A stretch of DNA of 64,000 bases from Desulfovibrio mangrovi (GTDB taxonomy: Bacteria > Desulfobacterota > Desulfovibrionia > Desulfovibrionales > Desulfovibrionaceae). The stretch is from positions 2,108,001 to 2,172,000 of the forward strand of contig NZ_CP104208.1 in the NCBI RefSeq assembly GCF_026230175.1, in the 5' to 3' direction. Within the stretch, counting starts at the first letter, position 1, and every line of letters begins with the position of its first letter. The translations under genes were made by a program, and so were the position numbers. This document shows positions 9,109-18,550 of the stretch, piece by piece. The notes under the pieces are model-generated. The model ran no database searches. It was not told the DNA's origin and saw only the letters and a list, made by a program, of their open reading frames with translations.

Positions 9109-9136
9109 AAAAGCCCGTTGTTCGCAGCGGGCTTTT
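9109..9136 (+). terminator. Intrinsic terminator of the small winged-helix gene
   Basis: Perfect stem AAAAGCCCG / CGGGCTTTT with a 10-nt loop, ending in four T. It isolates the 56-residue gene from the chemoreceptor downstream. Confidence 0.85.
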
Positions 9137-9176
9137 ATCATTGTATCACCCCGATTTTTTTTGTGTTATAGCACTC

Positions 9177-9203
9177 TAAAGCTATTTCCAAATCGATCGA
9201 AAG
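9177..9203 (+). promoter_or_regulatory. Possible sigma-28 (FliA)-type promoter for the chemoreceptor
   Basis: TAAA (9177-9180), 15 bp, then ATCGAAAG (9196-9203), a partial match to the flagellar pattern TAAA-N15-GCCGATAA. Only about half of the -10 box matches, so this is tentative. Confidence 0.25.
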
Positions 9204-9250
9204 TGTTACCTTAAAAAGAGGATTACACACACCATCCTGAGGGGGTGCCC

Positions 9251-11503
9251 ATGAAACGTTCAGTCATCATTCAATTACTGCTCTTCGTAGTTCTTGGCCT
9301 GCTGGTCCAAGGGGGGTTCTTTTACTCCTATGTGTCATACGACCTGATGAAGTTCTCCAATAATCAGGCAGAAAAGACACGTACCAACGTGTACAACGAA
9401 GAACAATATTCCCTACGGGACATGGTACAGATGGCTCACAGCGTCGTTGAAGAATACCACGCCCGTTCTCAGGACGTAGAAGCCCTCAAGGAACTCAAGG
9501 CCAAAGAACTCCGCATTGTCATCGACGGCCTTGAAAGTCAGATCAAGGCCTTCATAAAGGCCAATGACTACCTCCCCCGTGAAGATGTAGAAGCGGGGAT
9601 AAAGGAACTCGTGCGCACCATGCGTTTCAGCGATGGAAACTACGTATGGATCAATGACATGCATCCGACCATGATCATGCATCCCATCGCCAGCCAGCTG
9701 GACGGCAAGGACCTTTCCGAAAACAAAGATCCCAAGGGCAAGCGCCTGTTCATGGAAATGGTCAAGGTCTGCAAGGCCAACGGTGAAGGCATGGTGGACT
9801 ACATGTGGGCAAAGCCCGGCGAAACCGAAGCCAAGCCCAAGGTTTCCTATGTCCGGCTCATCCCTGAACTCGGCTGGATCATCGGAACCGGTGCGTGGAT
9901 AGAAGACATCTCCACCGTCCTCCAGAAACAGGCCCTTGATCAGATCAGCAAGATCCGCGTCTCCAACGGCAACTACTTCTGGATCCACAACACCGAGAAC
10001 ATGATGGTGATGCACCCCATCAACCCCAAGCTTGACGGGACTTCCGTTGCCGGCATCAAGGACACCAAGGGCAAATCCCTGTTCGTTGAGATGACGGACG
10101 TTGCCACGCGGGACGGTGAGGGCACGGTATCCTACTACTGGGCCAAGCCCGGCAAGCAGGGCGCCTTTCCCAAGCTCTCTTTCGTGAAACTTTTCGAACC
10201 CTGGGGCTGGGTCATCGGCATGGGCGTATACATGGATGAAGTGGATGCCCAGATTCTGCAGGAACAGGAGGCGTTCTCCGACTCCATCTTCGGCGTCATG
10301 AACCGCACCCTGCTCTTTGGCAGCATTATCGTGCTCGGCGTGGTTGCCGCTCTGGTGCTCTTCATCCGCAGCACTCTGCGTACTCCCATGAACAAGCTTG
10401 TGCAGTATGCTGACGACGTTGCCTCCGGCAGGCTAGATGCAAGCATCGACGGCAAATTCAAGGGGGAAATCCTCAAACTCAAGGAAGCCATCCACGCCAT
10501 GGTGCAAAGCCTGAAGGCCAAGATGGGTGAAGCAGAGCAAAAGAGCCGCGAAGCCGCTGAAGAAGCCGAACGCGCCAAGCTGGCGACTGCAGAAGCGGAA
10601 GAAGCCCGCAAAAAGGCAGAAACCGCGAAGCAGGAAGGCATGTTGTCTGCCGCGAACATTCTGGATGAAATTGTCAGCTCCATCTCTGCGGCCTCCGAAG
10701 AGCTTTCCGCGCAGGCCATAGAGATCAACCAGAGTTCCGATAACCAACGCGGCCGCATCAGCGAAACCGCTACCGCCATGGAAGAAATGAATGCGACCAT
10801 TCTTGAAGTCGCGGGCAGTTCCGGCAGCGCCGCGGAAAACGCCGATTCCACCCGCAACCATGCCGAACACGGCGAAGACACGGTCCAGAAGTCCGTAAAG
10901 GCAATCGAGCACGTGCAGCAACTGGCCGGAGAACTGAAGGAAAACATGGGCCATCTGGCACAGCGGGCCGAGTCCATCGGTCAGATCATGACCGTGATCA
11001 CGGACATTGCCGACCAGACCAACCTTCTCGCCCTGAACGCAGCCATTGAGGCCGCCCGCGCGGGCGAAGCCGGACGCGGATTCGCCGTCGTGGCTGACGA
11101 GGTACGCAAGCTGGCCGAAAAGACCATGCAAGCCACCAAGGAAGTAGGCGATGCCATTCATGCCATCCAGCAGGCAGCCGCCCAGAACAACGAGAGCGTG
11201 GATACTGCGGCAGAAGCCATCGACCAGGCGACAGGCCTCGTGGTTGCCTCCGGCGAGGCGCTTGCCGAGATTGTCCGTCTGTCCGAGACCTCCGCAGACC
11301 AGATCCGCGGCATAGCCACGGCCGCGGAAGAGCAATCCGCAGCCAGCGAAGAGATCACGCAGACCCTTGAAGAGGTGAACTCTCTCTCCGCCCAGATAGC
11401 GGAAGGCATTGCACAGAGCACACTGGCCCAGCAGGAACTGGCCTCGCAGTCCGCCCGGTTGAAGGAACTGATCGACAAGATCAAGATGGAAAACAAGTTG
11501 TAA
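9251..11503 (+). CDS. Methyl-accepting chemotaxis protein with two periplasmic Cache modules
   Basis: 750 residues from the ATG at 9251, which has GAGGGGGT 5 nt upstream; an in-frame GTG at 9245 lies inside that ribosome site. Layout: membrane helix (about 7-28), a long periplasmic region with two similar Cache units, each carrying the pattern NY(V/F)WI-N-M-MHP and a GW(I/V)IG end, a second helix (about 350-372), HAMP (about 373-425), a coiled coil, and the MCP hairpin tip [20 protein letters not shown] followed by [17 protein letters not shown]. Such Cache receptors bind small organic acids or similar ligands; the ligand here cannot be read. It is a monocistronic gene with its own terminator. 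Confidence 0.93.
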   Translation: MKRSVIIQLLLFVVLGLLVQGGFFYSYVSYDLMKFSNNQAEKTRTNVYNEEQYSLRDMVQMAHSVVEEYHARSQDVEALKELKAKELRIVIDGLESQIKAFIKANDYLPREDVEAGIKELVRTMRFSDGNYVWINDMHPTMIMHPIASQLDGKDLSENKDPKGKRLFMEMVKVCKANGEGMVDYMWAKPGETEAKPKVSYVRLIPELGWIIGTGAWIEDISTVLQKQALDQISKIRVSNGNYFWIHNTENMMVMHPINPKLDGTSVAGIKDTKGKSLFVEMTDVATRDGEGTVSYYWAKPGKQGAFPKLSFVKLFEPWGWVIGMGVYMDEVDAQILQEQEAFSDSIFGVMNRTLLFGSIIVLGVVAALVLFIRSTLRTPMNKLVQYADDVASGRLDASIDGKFKGEILKLKEAIHAMVQSLKAKMGEAEQKSREAAEEAERAKLATAEAEEARKKAETAKQEGMLSAANILDEIVSSISAASEELSAQAIEINQSSDNQRGRISETATAMEEMNATILEVAGSSGSAAENADSTRNHAEHGEDTVQKSVKAIEHVQQLAGELKENMGHLAQRAESIGQIMTVITDIADQTNLLALNAAIEAARAGEAGRGFAVVADEVRKLAEKTMQATKEVGDAIHAIQQAAAQNNESVDTAAEAIDQATGLVVASGEALAEIVRLSETSADQIRGIATAAEEQSAASEEITQTLEEVNSLSAQIAEGIAQSTLAQQELASQSARLKELIDKIKMENKL

Positions 11504-11556
11504 AGCGATGCCCCCCCTGCAGGGCAAAAAGCAGCAGAAAAAAGCACGAACAATAA

Positions 11557-11584
11557 AAGGCCGCACGGAGTACCGTGCGGCCTT
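11557..11584 (+). terminator. Intrinsic terminator of the Cache chemoreceptor gene
   Basis: Perfect 12-bp stem AAGGCCGCACGG / CCGTGCGGCCTT around a 4-nt loop; a T-rich tail follows. Confidence 0.85.
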
Positions 11585-11668
11585 CCTTGTTACTACAGAT
11601 TCGGCTCGGCAAGCCTCACTTCCCAACTCTCCCGCCTGCCCCTGTTGCCCCGTGTACCCATGGGCATG

Positions 11669-11693
11669 AAAAAGGCCGCTTGCTTGGCGGCCT
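11669..11693 (-). terminator. Intrinsic terminator for the minus-strand binding-protein gene
   Basis: On the minus strand AGGCCGC / GCGGCCT is followed by five T (A-run 11669-11673 on the plus strand), about 70 bp after the stop of the gene at 11764-12747. Confidence 0.75.
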
Positions 11694-11763
11694 GTTGTTT
11701 ACAGAGGATATCGTTACTGAAGGGACTGGTTAGAGTATGGGCCAGCGCACCGAGCGAAGCAAG

Positions 11764-12747
11764 TTATTCAACCACAACGGCATCGGCCTGCAGAGCGGGC
11801 GGGATAATCAAACCGGCTTTCTCAGCTTCAGACCGGCTGAACATGAACACACCTTCCTCCACGGCCAGGGGAACACCAATATTCCGCTCTCCGGCAAGAA
11901 GCTTCTTGGCAATTTCTCCGGCAGCCCTGCCCTGATACTCGCCTAAATGTACCAATCCGGCAGGCAACTTGCCCTTCCCTATACTGAAATCCCAGAGTCC
12001 CATACAAGGAACAGGGGCGTTTTTCACCGTCCACTCAAGAACACTTTCTCCCTTGGTGCACAGTCCCCTCGCGTCCTTGAGCCGTTGCAGAAGACCCACA
12101 AAAAGCAGATCATACCCATTTTTCTTGGCGGAACGCACGATTTCCATCCATTCCGCGACGGTGGAAACCTGCCGCACGTCCGCCCTGACATCGCATATAT
12201 GCTTGGAAGTGCCGTCATGGAACGCATTGGCGACAACGAGGTTGGACGTCTCGCTGGAATCAAAGAGGAACAGAACCCTCTTTATGGCGAACGGGCTAAT
12301 CTTACGGGCAATATTAACGGAAGCGAACAACAGGGGGCGCTCAATTATGCCGGCCACATGGGGATAACCGTACAACCCGTATTCACGGGGATTGTTGTTC
12401 ACCCCGAGAAAAACGATGGGAACGCCGGTGCCCAGAAGCTTCGGCGCCAGAAAACGGTTGGCGTTGTCATCCGCAAGCACAACAAGATCAGGCCGGTACT
12501 CCTGAAACAAGGCAAATGCCTCTTCTGCCTTGTCCGCAAAGAACTCTTCGGGGATACGTTTGGTATCCATTTCAAACGTACGTATCTCATGCTCGGGAGA
12601 AAGCACTCCGTATAGACCACGCAAGTAGCTCTGATCCCAGCTGAATTCATTATGATAGCTCTCTATCACGAGCACCTTACCGGCCCACGCCTGTTGCGCA
12701 AAAACCAGCAAGACCGCAATGTAGCATAAGCACCAGATACGACGCAT
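11764..12747 (-). CDS. ABC_sub_bind-type periplasmic binding protein
   Basis: 327 residues with a Sec signal peptide (cleavage about AWA|GK at residue 22). The rest follows the ABC_sub_bind / DUF534 pattern: KVLVIESYHNEFSWDQSY, a central PDLVVLADDNANRFLAPKLLGTG with PIVFLGVNNNP, and a C-terminal lobe ending in QADAVVVE. These proteins are periplasmic-binding-protein-like, but no permease or ATPase gene is adjacent, so it may act as an orphan sensor domain partner or serve a distant transporter. The ribosome site AGGAGAAAGGT lies just ahead of the ATG. It follows the LpxR-like gene by 76 bp in the same direction. Confidence 0.8.
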   Translation of the reverse strand: MRRIWCLCYIAVLLVFAQQAWAGKVLVIESYHNEFSWDQSYLRGLYGVLSPEHEIRTFEMDTKRIPEEFFADKAEEAFALFQEYRPDLVVLADDNANRFLAPKLLGTGVPIVFLGVNNNPREYGLYGYPHVAGIIERPLLFASVNIARKISPFAIKRVLFLFDSSETSNLVVANAFHDGTSKHICDVRADVRQVSTVAEWMEIVRSAKKNGYDLLFVGLLQRLKDARGLCTKGESVLEWTVKNAPVPCMGLWDFSIGKGKLPAGLVHLGEYQGRAAGEIAKKLLAGERNIGVPLAVEEGVFMFSRSEAEKAGLIIPPALQADAVVVE

Positions 12748-12823
12748 ACCTTTCTCCTGACGAGGGATAGTACCATGATACCCCTACGGAGTAGCAAATC
12801 AAGTATTCCGGCGTTAGAATCTG

Positions 12824-13879
12824 CTAAAATGAATAGGACAGCTGTAAGGAACCAAAGTGCTGCTCCTTGTCCTGTTCAACAAATTCTTCCGTTCTCACGA
12901 CATGCGTGTAGGCAATGCGCCATCCGCCGATAATGAATGCGATGCCGCCGTTAATGTCGGCCACGAGATTCTTTTTCTCCACATGATGGCTTTGCACAAA
13001 GGTATTCCCGTCAAGAAAGATATTCCGTGCCACCCCCCGCACATCCGTCCCCAGAAAAAAATAAAACCCGAAATCGCCGTTCACGCGGGGATCATCATCA
13101 CTGGTGGGCGCGCCAACTCCTCCTCCCGCCCTGATGAGCGAAGTGCCGAAATCAGAGGGCAGGTTCCAGCCGAATCGCAGTTCTCCCCCTGCATTGGCAT
13201 AGGTCATCACGTTGCCCGCCGTGGCACCGAAGTGCGGCAGGGCATCCCAGTCCCAACCGGTCCCCAGCTCCTTGTTCATGCGAAAGGTCCGCTCCCACGC
13301 AACCATGAGCCCGGGTTCATTGTGCAACTGGTTGTCCCATCCCTTGGCCGTTTTGAGATGCCGCAGGCTGTGCACTTCGTTCTGTGCCGTTTCGCCAAGG
13401 GCATAAGGCCCCACAACGCCCAGCGTGAATTCCAGCGTATCCAGCCTGCGCCCTTTCTTGGCATGCAGTCCCACGGCTCCGTAGAGGAACCCCGCATAGG
13501 GTCTGTCATCCTCTTGCAGCCCTCGGGCCTGCGTATCAGAAGGTGTATAAATGGACTGCCCCAGACTCAGGCTCACGTTGTAGAGGGCATCATCATCCCC
13601 GGCAAAGGGCAGGGACATGATCGCATTGTCCAGCATATCGGGCAGGTCACGGGACTCCGCCCAGTTTACCAGATCGGGCGAGATGGCTGTAACGCGCACG
13701 GCGTTCGTATAATACTGGTCTGTGCCGCCAAAGAGATCATTCTCGAAATACAGGATAAGAGTGCGGGCATTGCGCGCCGAATTGGGGGCATGCCCGTCGG
13801 CACGACCGGAAACGGGAATTGCGCAGACGGCAAGAAGCAGCACAGCAGCGCAACACAACTTGCGAACAGTCACTTTCAC
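12824..13879 (-). CDS. LpxR-like outer-membrane lipid A deacylase (DUF2219)
   Basis: About 351 residues. I use GTG at 13879, because AAAGGA ends 7 nt upstream; the in-frame TTG at 13885 almost abuts that site. A signal peptide (to about residue 28) leads to the LpxR signature: FENDLFGGTDQYYTN, SLGQSIYTPSD, DRPYAGFLYG, and a region with the candidate catalytic His in EVHSLRHLKTAKGWDNQL. The protein ends in an aromatic residue (LSYSF), as outer-membrane barrels do. Known LpxR removes the 3'-acyloxyacyl chain from lipid A in a Ca-dependent way. Activity here is inferred from motifs. Confidence 0.85.
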   Translation of the reverse strand: MKVTVRKLCCAAVLLLAVCAIPVSGRADGHAPNSARNARTLILYFENDLFGGTDQYYTNAVRVTAISPDLVNWAESRDLPDMLDNAIMSLPFAGDDDALYNVSLSLGQSIYTPSDTQARGLQEDDRPYAGFLYGAVGLHAKKGRRLDTLEFTLGVVGPYALGETAQNEVHSLRHLKTAKGWDNQLHNEPGLMVAWERTFRMNKELGTGWDWDALPHFGATAGNVMTYANAGGELRFGWNLPSDFGTSLIRAGGGVGAPTSDDDPRVNGDFGFYFFLGTDVRGVARNIFLDGNTFVQSHHVEKKNLVADINGGIAFIIGGWRIAYTHVVRTEEFVEQDKEQHFGSLQLSYSF

Positions 13880-13939
13880 AGACAAATCCTTTGTGGTGAT
13901 AATATGCAGGCCCGACAGACCTGTGGAACACCGCCCACG

Positions 13940-13961
13940 AAAAAGGGGCGCTACGCGCCCC
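13940..13961 (-). terminator. Intrinsic terminator after the transferase pair
   Basis: Minus strand GGGGCG / CGCCCC with a 5-nt loop followed by TTTTT, 20 bp beyond the stop of the gene at 13982-14701. Confidence 0.8.
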
Positions 13962-13981
13962 GTTATTTCACAGCCAACGCG

Positions 13982-14701
13982 TTACCGCCCCGGCATCTTG
14001 GGCAGATCGAGGTCGTATTTTCGAATGATATCGTTATGCTCCCGCAGTTTGGCAAACGTTGAGGACTTGCGGAAGGAACTGTTGCGGTTGGTGCGGTACA
14101 GCACGTTCAGATCCCAGATGGTATCCACATCGTTCCAGTCGGGAAGACGCAGTACCTCCAGCCCCTTTCGGCGCATACGCTCCATGGTGGGCCGGAACAC
14201 GTCCGCCTCGCCCCAGACAATGCCGTCAAAGATTTCGGGGAAGAAGAACTCACGGCGGAAACCGATGAGGTAGTAGCCACCGTCATATGCGGGTCCGATA
14301 ACGGCGTCCTTCATATCCAGATCAAGCAGCGCCTTCTGTACCAATTCCGGCGGAAAGTCCGGGATATCGCTGCCCATGAGTATCACACGGGAAAAGCCGT
14401 CGGCAAAAGCCTTCTGCATGGCGGCCTTCATGCGCTCGCCAATATTCTCCCCTTCCTGCGGGAAATAGGCATACCCCTCGCCGAGCCACTCACGAATGCG
14501 GGGTTCGATTTCCGCGCCGCTCACAGGCAGGTAACAGATACGCAGGGCCGCCTGCACCTTGGAAAGTCCCTTCAGCATATCCTCCACAAAGTGCTTGTAG
14601 AGGTCAGCGGCAACATCATCGCCAATCACTTCGCCGAGGCGGGTCTTCACCTTGCCGGGCTCCGGATACTTGACGAACAGCAGCACACAGGTATCGGTCA
14701 T
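13982..14701 (-). CDS. TIGR04282-type transferase (rSAM/selenodomain-associated transferase 1, DUF2064)
   Basis: 239 residues from the ATG at 14701; this ATG overlaps the TGA of the upstream gene (ATGA), a typical translational coupling. The start CVLLFVKYPEPGKVKTRLG and the GSDIPDFPPELV and YDGGYYLIGF blocks are those of the DUF2064 family, a GT-A fold nucleotidyl/sugar transferase. The family is named for association with radical-SAM selenodomain proteins and is annotated as arsenosugar biosynthesis glycosyltransferase in some databases. With the next gene it forms the common transferase 1 / transferase 2 pair. The radical SAM partner is not in this window. Confidence 0.88.
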   Translation of the reverse strand: MTDTCVLLFVKYPEPGKVKTRLGEVIGDDVAADLYKHFVEDMLKGLSKVQAALRICYLPVSGAEIEPRIREWLGEGYAYFPQEGENIGERMKAAMQKAFADGFSRVILMGSDIPDFPPELVQKALLDLDMKDAVIGPAYDGGYYLIGFRREFFFPEIFDGIVWGEADVFRPTMERMRRKGLEVLRLPDWNDVDTIWDLNVLYRTNRNSSFRKSSTFAKLREHNDIIRKYDLDLPKMPGR

Positions 14702-15417
14702 GATTTCCCCTTGTACGCGAGATACCATCTCGAAAGCGTTTGCGCGGGTACCCCCAGCGCGTAGAGAGTTCGCAGGCAGACATTGCGCAGCGAACAATAC
14801 AAAACTCCCTCGGCCTGCCAGCGCCGTGCCGAGGTGCGCACCTTCTGCGGCAGCAGTGCAAGAACATCGCCCCGCTGCCGGATACGGCGCATGATATCCA
14901 CGTCCTCCATGATGGGAATGGCCGAATAGCCTCCCAGCAGACGGTAATAGGACGTTTTGAAAAACTGCACCTGATCGCCGTATGGCGTACGCGTCAGGCG
15001 GTTCCTCCAGTTTGAAAGCCTTTCCACGGCATACAGGAAACCGCGGGCTCCTTCAATCCCGAGCCGGAAGGCTCCGGCGCCGCCCTTTTCGCCCAAGATC
15101 TCCAGCCCCTGCCGCATGGCGGCAAAAGCGTCGGGCGGCAACGCCGTGTCCGCATGCAGGAACACCAGAATATCGCCGGACGCCGTATGTGCACCGGCGT
15201 TCATTTGCACGGCCCGCCCCTGCGGGGCACGCACCCTGATGACTTCCGTATCTTTAATGGCGGCAAGCGTGTCACGCTGCGGTGCTCCATCGCTCACAAT
15301 AATCTCGAGCTGTTCATCACGGCCTGCATGACGCACATGCGCAATCAGCTCATTGATGCGCGCAGCCTCGTGCCACACCGGAATGATGACGGAAATACGT
15401 GATAAACCGGAATGCAT
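14698..15417 (-). CDS. TIGR04283-type GT2 glycosyltransferase (rSAM/selenodomain-associated transferase 2)
   Basis: 239 residues from the ATG at 15417 (GGGAG 4 nt upstream); upstream in-frame codons have no ribosome site. It is a family 2 glycosyltransferase: SRISVIIPVWHEAARINELI at the N-terminus, the donor-binding DILVFLHADTALP, and EDVDIMRRIRQRG later. It overlaps the transferase 1 gene by 4 bp and is clearly co-expressed with it. TIGR04282/04283 pairs are known as a conserved couple. The acceptor is unknown. Confidence 0.88.
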   Translation of the reverse strand: MHSGLSRISVIIPVWHEAARINELIAHVRHAGRDEQLEIIVSDGAPQRDTLAAIKDTEVIRVRAPQGRAVQMNAGAHTASGDILVFLHADTALPPDAFAAMRQGLEILGEKGGAGAFRLGIEGARGFLYAVERLSNWRNRLTRTPYGDQVQFFKTSYYRLLGGYSAIPIMEDVDIMRRIRQRGDVLALLPQKVRTSARRWQAEGVLYCSLRNVCLRTLYALGVPAQTLSRWYLAYKGKS

Positions 15418-15591
15418 GAAACTCCCGCTTGCAACTGAATTCTCCTGCCGCCATGGAGACAGACGGCACCGTATCAGGGTACTCCCAAGAGGCATGGCGC
15501 ACAAGCCCCCACGTGACAAGCCTGTATCAAATAGGTACAGTCAGAACGCGTGTCCCGCACGCCGACCATCTTCACATCCTGCAGGAGCATC

Positions 15592-18024
15592 ATGAGCAAA
15601 GTCCGTCCTCTTCCCGCGAGCAAGTTGCGCACCCAATTTGACCCTAAACGCATCAGCTGTGATGACAGCCACGGTATTTCACGCAAGCCCGTCAGACGCT
15701 CTCCCCAGCCCCGCGCCATGGAAGCGCTGGAGCTTGCACTCTCTATTCATAACAACGGCTACAACGTCTACCTTGCTGGCGGCCCGAGCCTTGGACGCAA
15801 CTATATGCTGCAGGAATTTCTGCGTCCCCGCGCCGAAAAGCTGCCCACGCCGTCCGACCTTATCTACGTAAACAATTTCGAAGATGCGGATGCGCCCAAA
15901 CTCATCGAACTGCCCGCTGGGCAGGGACGCAAGCTCAAGACCGAACTGGCGCAGGCCATTTCCAAGGTACGCAAGGAACTGCCCGCCCGTTTCGAGAACG
16001 ATGCTTACATCAAGAAGCGCAACATCATAATGGATCGTTTTCAGGACGAGCGGGACAAGCTCTTTCAGGAAATGGACAAGGTTGCAGTGAGCGAAGGCTT
16101 TAACATGGACCTGGATGAAACGGGCTCCATGACCCTGTATCCCCTCATTGAAGGCAAGCGTCTCTCCGAAGAGGAATTTGAGCGTCTGGACGCAGAGCTG
16201 CGCCAGAGCCTGAAGACCAAGGGCGACAAACTGCTACAGGTGATGACCTCGCTGATGCGCAAGATGTCCACGGCGGAACAGGCCCTGCGCACGGACGAAC
16301 GCTCCCTTGATCAGGACCTTGCCCGTGAAACGCTGCAGGAAATGCTCACCCCCGTAACGGACAAATTCCTCAAAGCGTGTGAAAGCGAGGAGCTGGAAGC
16401 ATTCTTCACGGCCATACAGAACGACATTCTGGAAAGCGTCGACCAGTTCGTACAGCGCGACCCCGCCCCCTCGGGGGCTCCTGCCGGAACGCCGGAGAGC
16501 ATTCTTGCAGCTTTGCCGCAGGAAGACATCACGGCCCGGTACGAGATCAACCTCTTCGTGGACCATTCGGAAACCAAGGGTGCCCCCATTGTGGTGGACG
16601 ACCACCCCACTGTTTCCAACCTGCTGGGCTGCATTGAGCGCATTGCGGAAATGGGGGCTCTGATCACGGACTACACCCTCATCAAATCCGGCTCCATCCA
16701 TCAGGCCAACGGCGGTTTTCTGGTCATGCACATTGAGGACCTGCTCTCGCAGTCCGGTGCATGGGAAGGCCTGATGCGCGCCCTGCGTTCCGGCATTGCC
16801 CGCATTGAAGACGCAGGCGACACGCAGGAGTCCACCAAGACCAAGGGCATAGAACCCGAACCGATGATGCTGGACATCAAGGTCATCCTCATCGGACCGG
16901 AAGATATTTACGAGCACCTGCTGCAAAGCGACGACCGCTTCCCCAAGCTGTTCAAGATCAAGGCGCACATGAGCGAAGCCATGCCCCGCAATGCGGACGG
17001 CGTGCGCGTCTATCTGCACCGTCTGGCGGGCATCATTGACGACTGCGACCTGCTGCCCTTCAGCAAGGATGCACTTGCCAGCATCATAGACTACAGCTCG
17101 CGCCTCATTGAGGACCAGAAAAAGCTCTCCCTGCGCTTCCCGCATATCCGCGAGCTCATGGTGGAGTCGGACGCCTTCGCGCGCATGAAGAAACGTACTG
17201 CCGTCGATGCGGAAACCGTGCACGACGCCCTTGTGGCCCGTTACTACCGCAACAACCTGTACGAAGAGCTGTACATGGAGGACTATGACCGCGAGCTGAT
17301 CAAGGTTCAAACCTCCGGCATGGCCGTGGGCCGTGTGAACGGTCTGGCGGTGAGCTTCTACGGCGATTTCGAGTTCGGTCTGCCGCACCAGATTTCCTGC
17401 ACCGTGGGCGTGGGACACGGCGGCATCATCGACCTTGAGCGCGAGGCGGAGCTTGGCGGCCCCATCCACACCAAGGCCATGATGATCCTGAAGAGCTATC
17501 TGCTCGGCATGTTCGCGCAGAACAAGCCCATCGTCATGACCGGCTCGCTCTACTTCGAGCAGAGCTATGCGGGTATTGAGGGCGACTCCGCCTCCGGGGC
17601 CGAACTTGCGACCCTGCTCTCCGCGCTGTCAGGCGTACCGCTTTCGCAATCGCTCGCCTTCACCGGCGCGGTATCGCAAACCGGCCAGATCATGGCCGTG
17701 GGCGGCGTGACCCGCAAGATCGAAGGCTTTTTCGATGTCTGTCAGCGCCGCGGTCTCACCGGCGAACAGGGCGTACTGCTGCCCTACGACAACGTGGACC
17801 AGCTGATGCTCAAGAAGGAAGTCATAGAGGCCGTGGACGAAGGCAAGTTCGCCATCTACCCCATCCGCCACATCACCGAGGCCATGGAACTGCTGACCGG
17901 CATGTCGGCAGGCAACCGCCGCAAGGATGGCACCTTCACCAAGGGCTCCATCTTCGACAAGGTGGACCGTCGCCTCATCGAACTGGGCAAGCTGGCGGAA
18001 CGCGCCTACAAGTCAAAGCGCTAG
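15592..18024 (+). CDS. Lon-family (S16) AAA protease, AAA_32 type, with altered Walker motifs
   Basis: 810 residues from the ATG at 15592 (GCAGGAG 5 nt upstream). The C-terminal third is an S16 protease domain with the Ser/Lys dyad at Ser668 (GDSASGAE) and Lys709 (GGVTRKIEG). The N-terminal half is the AAA_32 ATPase type with a long coiled insert (about 130-270). The P-loop reads GGPSLGRNY (about 63-71), with Arg for the usual Lys and Asn for Thr/Ser, and the Walker B region reads FLVMHIEDLL, with His where Asp is expected. AAA_32 proteins often carry GR, but both motifs being changed suggests weak or no ATP hydrolysis. It is followed by a small membrane protein 27 bp away. Confidence 0.88.
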   Translation: MSKVRPLPASKLRTQFDPKRISCDDSHGISRKPVRRSPQPRAMEALELALSIHNNGYNVYLAGGPSLGRNYMLQEFLRPRAEKLPTPSDLIYVNNFEDADAPKLIELPAGQGRKLKTELAQAISKVRKELPARFENDAYIKKRNIIMDRFQDERDKLFQEMDKVAVSEGFNMDLDETGSMTLYPLIEGKRLSEEEFERLDAELRQSLKTKGDKLLQVMTSLMRKMSTAEQALRTDERSLDQDLARETLQEMLTPVTDKFLKACESEELEAFFTAIQNDILESVDQFVQRDPAPSGAPAGTPESILAALPQEDITARYEINLFVDHSETKGAPIVVDDHPTVSNLLGCIERIAEMGALITDYTLIKSGSIHQANGGFLVMHIEDLLSQSGAWEGLMRALRSGIARIEDAGDTQESTKTKGIEPEPMMLDIKVILIGPEDIYEHLLQSDDRFPKLFKIKAHMSEAMPRNADGVRVYLHRLAGIIDDCDLLPFSKDALASIIDYSSRLIEDQKKLSLRFPHIRELMVESDAFARMKKRTAVDAETVHDALVARYYRNNLYEELYMEDYDRELIKVQTSGMAVGRVNGLAVSFYGDFEFGLPHQISCTVGVGHGGIIDLEREAELGGPIHTKAMMILKSYLLGMFAQNKPIVMTGSLYFEQSYAGIEGDSASGAELATLLSALSGVPLSQSLAFTGAVSQTGQIMAVGGVTRKIEGFFDVCQRRGLTGEQGVLLPYDNVDQLMLKKEVIEAVDEGKFAIYPIRHITEAMELLTGMSAGNRRKDGTFTKGSIFDKVDRRLIELGKLAERAYKSKR

Positions 18025-18051
18025 GAACGACGAAGCAATTCAGGAGAAACG

Positions 18052-18474
18052 ATGTTCGATTCAGGCACGCTCGTGGCCATAGGTGTGGCGGTTCTGGCCG
18101 TTGTCGCAGCGCGGTATCCGCTACGCTCGCTGCCCCCTGCGGTCACCTGTCCGCTGTGCACCCGCCCCATGGGTCCGGTGCGCCATCTGCAGGGAGGTCT
18201 TTTCATCATCGTGCTCACCACATACCTGTTCGTGCTTTCCGTACTGGATCTGCCCGAACTGGATTACGCTACGGCCGACGCGTGGCGGCACGTTTTCTCA
18301 AGACCGGATATCCTGACCTGCATCGTTCTCTTTTTCATAGGCTCACGCGAAGTGGTAACCCCGCATCACGACTTTGCCTGCAAGAAATGCCGCGCCACAT
18401 GGCGCATGAAGGACGGCGAACTGCTGGGAACACAGAACAGCTTCACCACCTTCTACCACTTCTTCCCGTTCTAG
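18052..18474 (+). CDS. Small membrane protein with split zinc-ribbon cysteines
   Basis: 140 residues, not recognised as a named family. An N-terminal helix (about 6-24) is followed by CPLC (about 33-36), two central helices (about 48-65 and 83-98), and a C-terminal CKKC (about 111-114) before a short tail. The two CxxC pairs could form one zinc ribbon on the cytoplasmic face. It starts 27 bp after the Lon-like gene with its own AGGAG site and shares its direction, so the two are probably an operon, and it could anchor or tune the protease (inference). A bidirectional terminator follows. Confidence 0.75.
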   Translation: MFDSGTLVAIGVAVLAVVAARYPLRSLPPAVTCPLCTRPMGPVRHLQGGLFIIVLTTYLFVLSVLDLPELDYATADAWRHVFSRPDILTCIVLFFIGSREVVTPHHDFACKKCRATWRMKDGELLGTQNSFTTFYHFFPF

Positions 18475-18494
18475 AAGCACCAGTCACAGAATAC

Positions 18495-18530
18495 AAAAGC
18501 CCCGCCACTCCTCAGAGTGGCGGGGCTTTT
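18495..18530. terminator. Bidirectional terminator between convergent genes
   Basis: Perfect 16-bp stem AAAAGCCCCGCCACTC / GAGTGGCGGGGCTTTT with a CTCA loop, A-rich on one side and T-rich on the other, between the zinc-ribbon gene and the DUF748 gene. Confidence 0.92.
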
Positions 18531-18550
18531 TGTCATCTTGGTCAGGGCGA

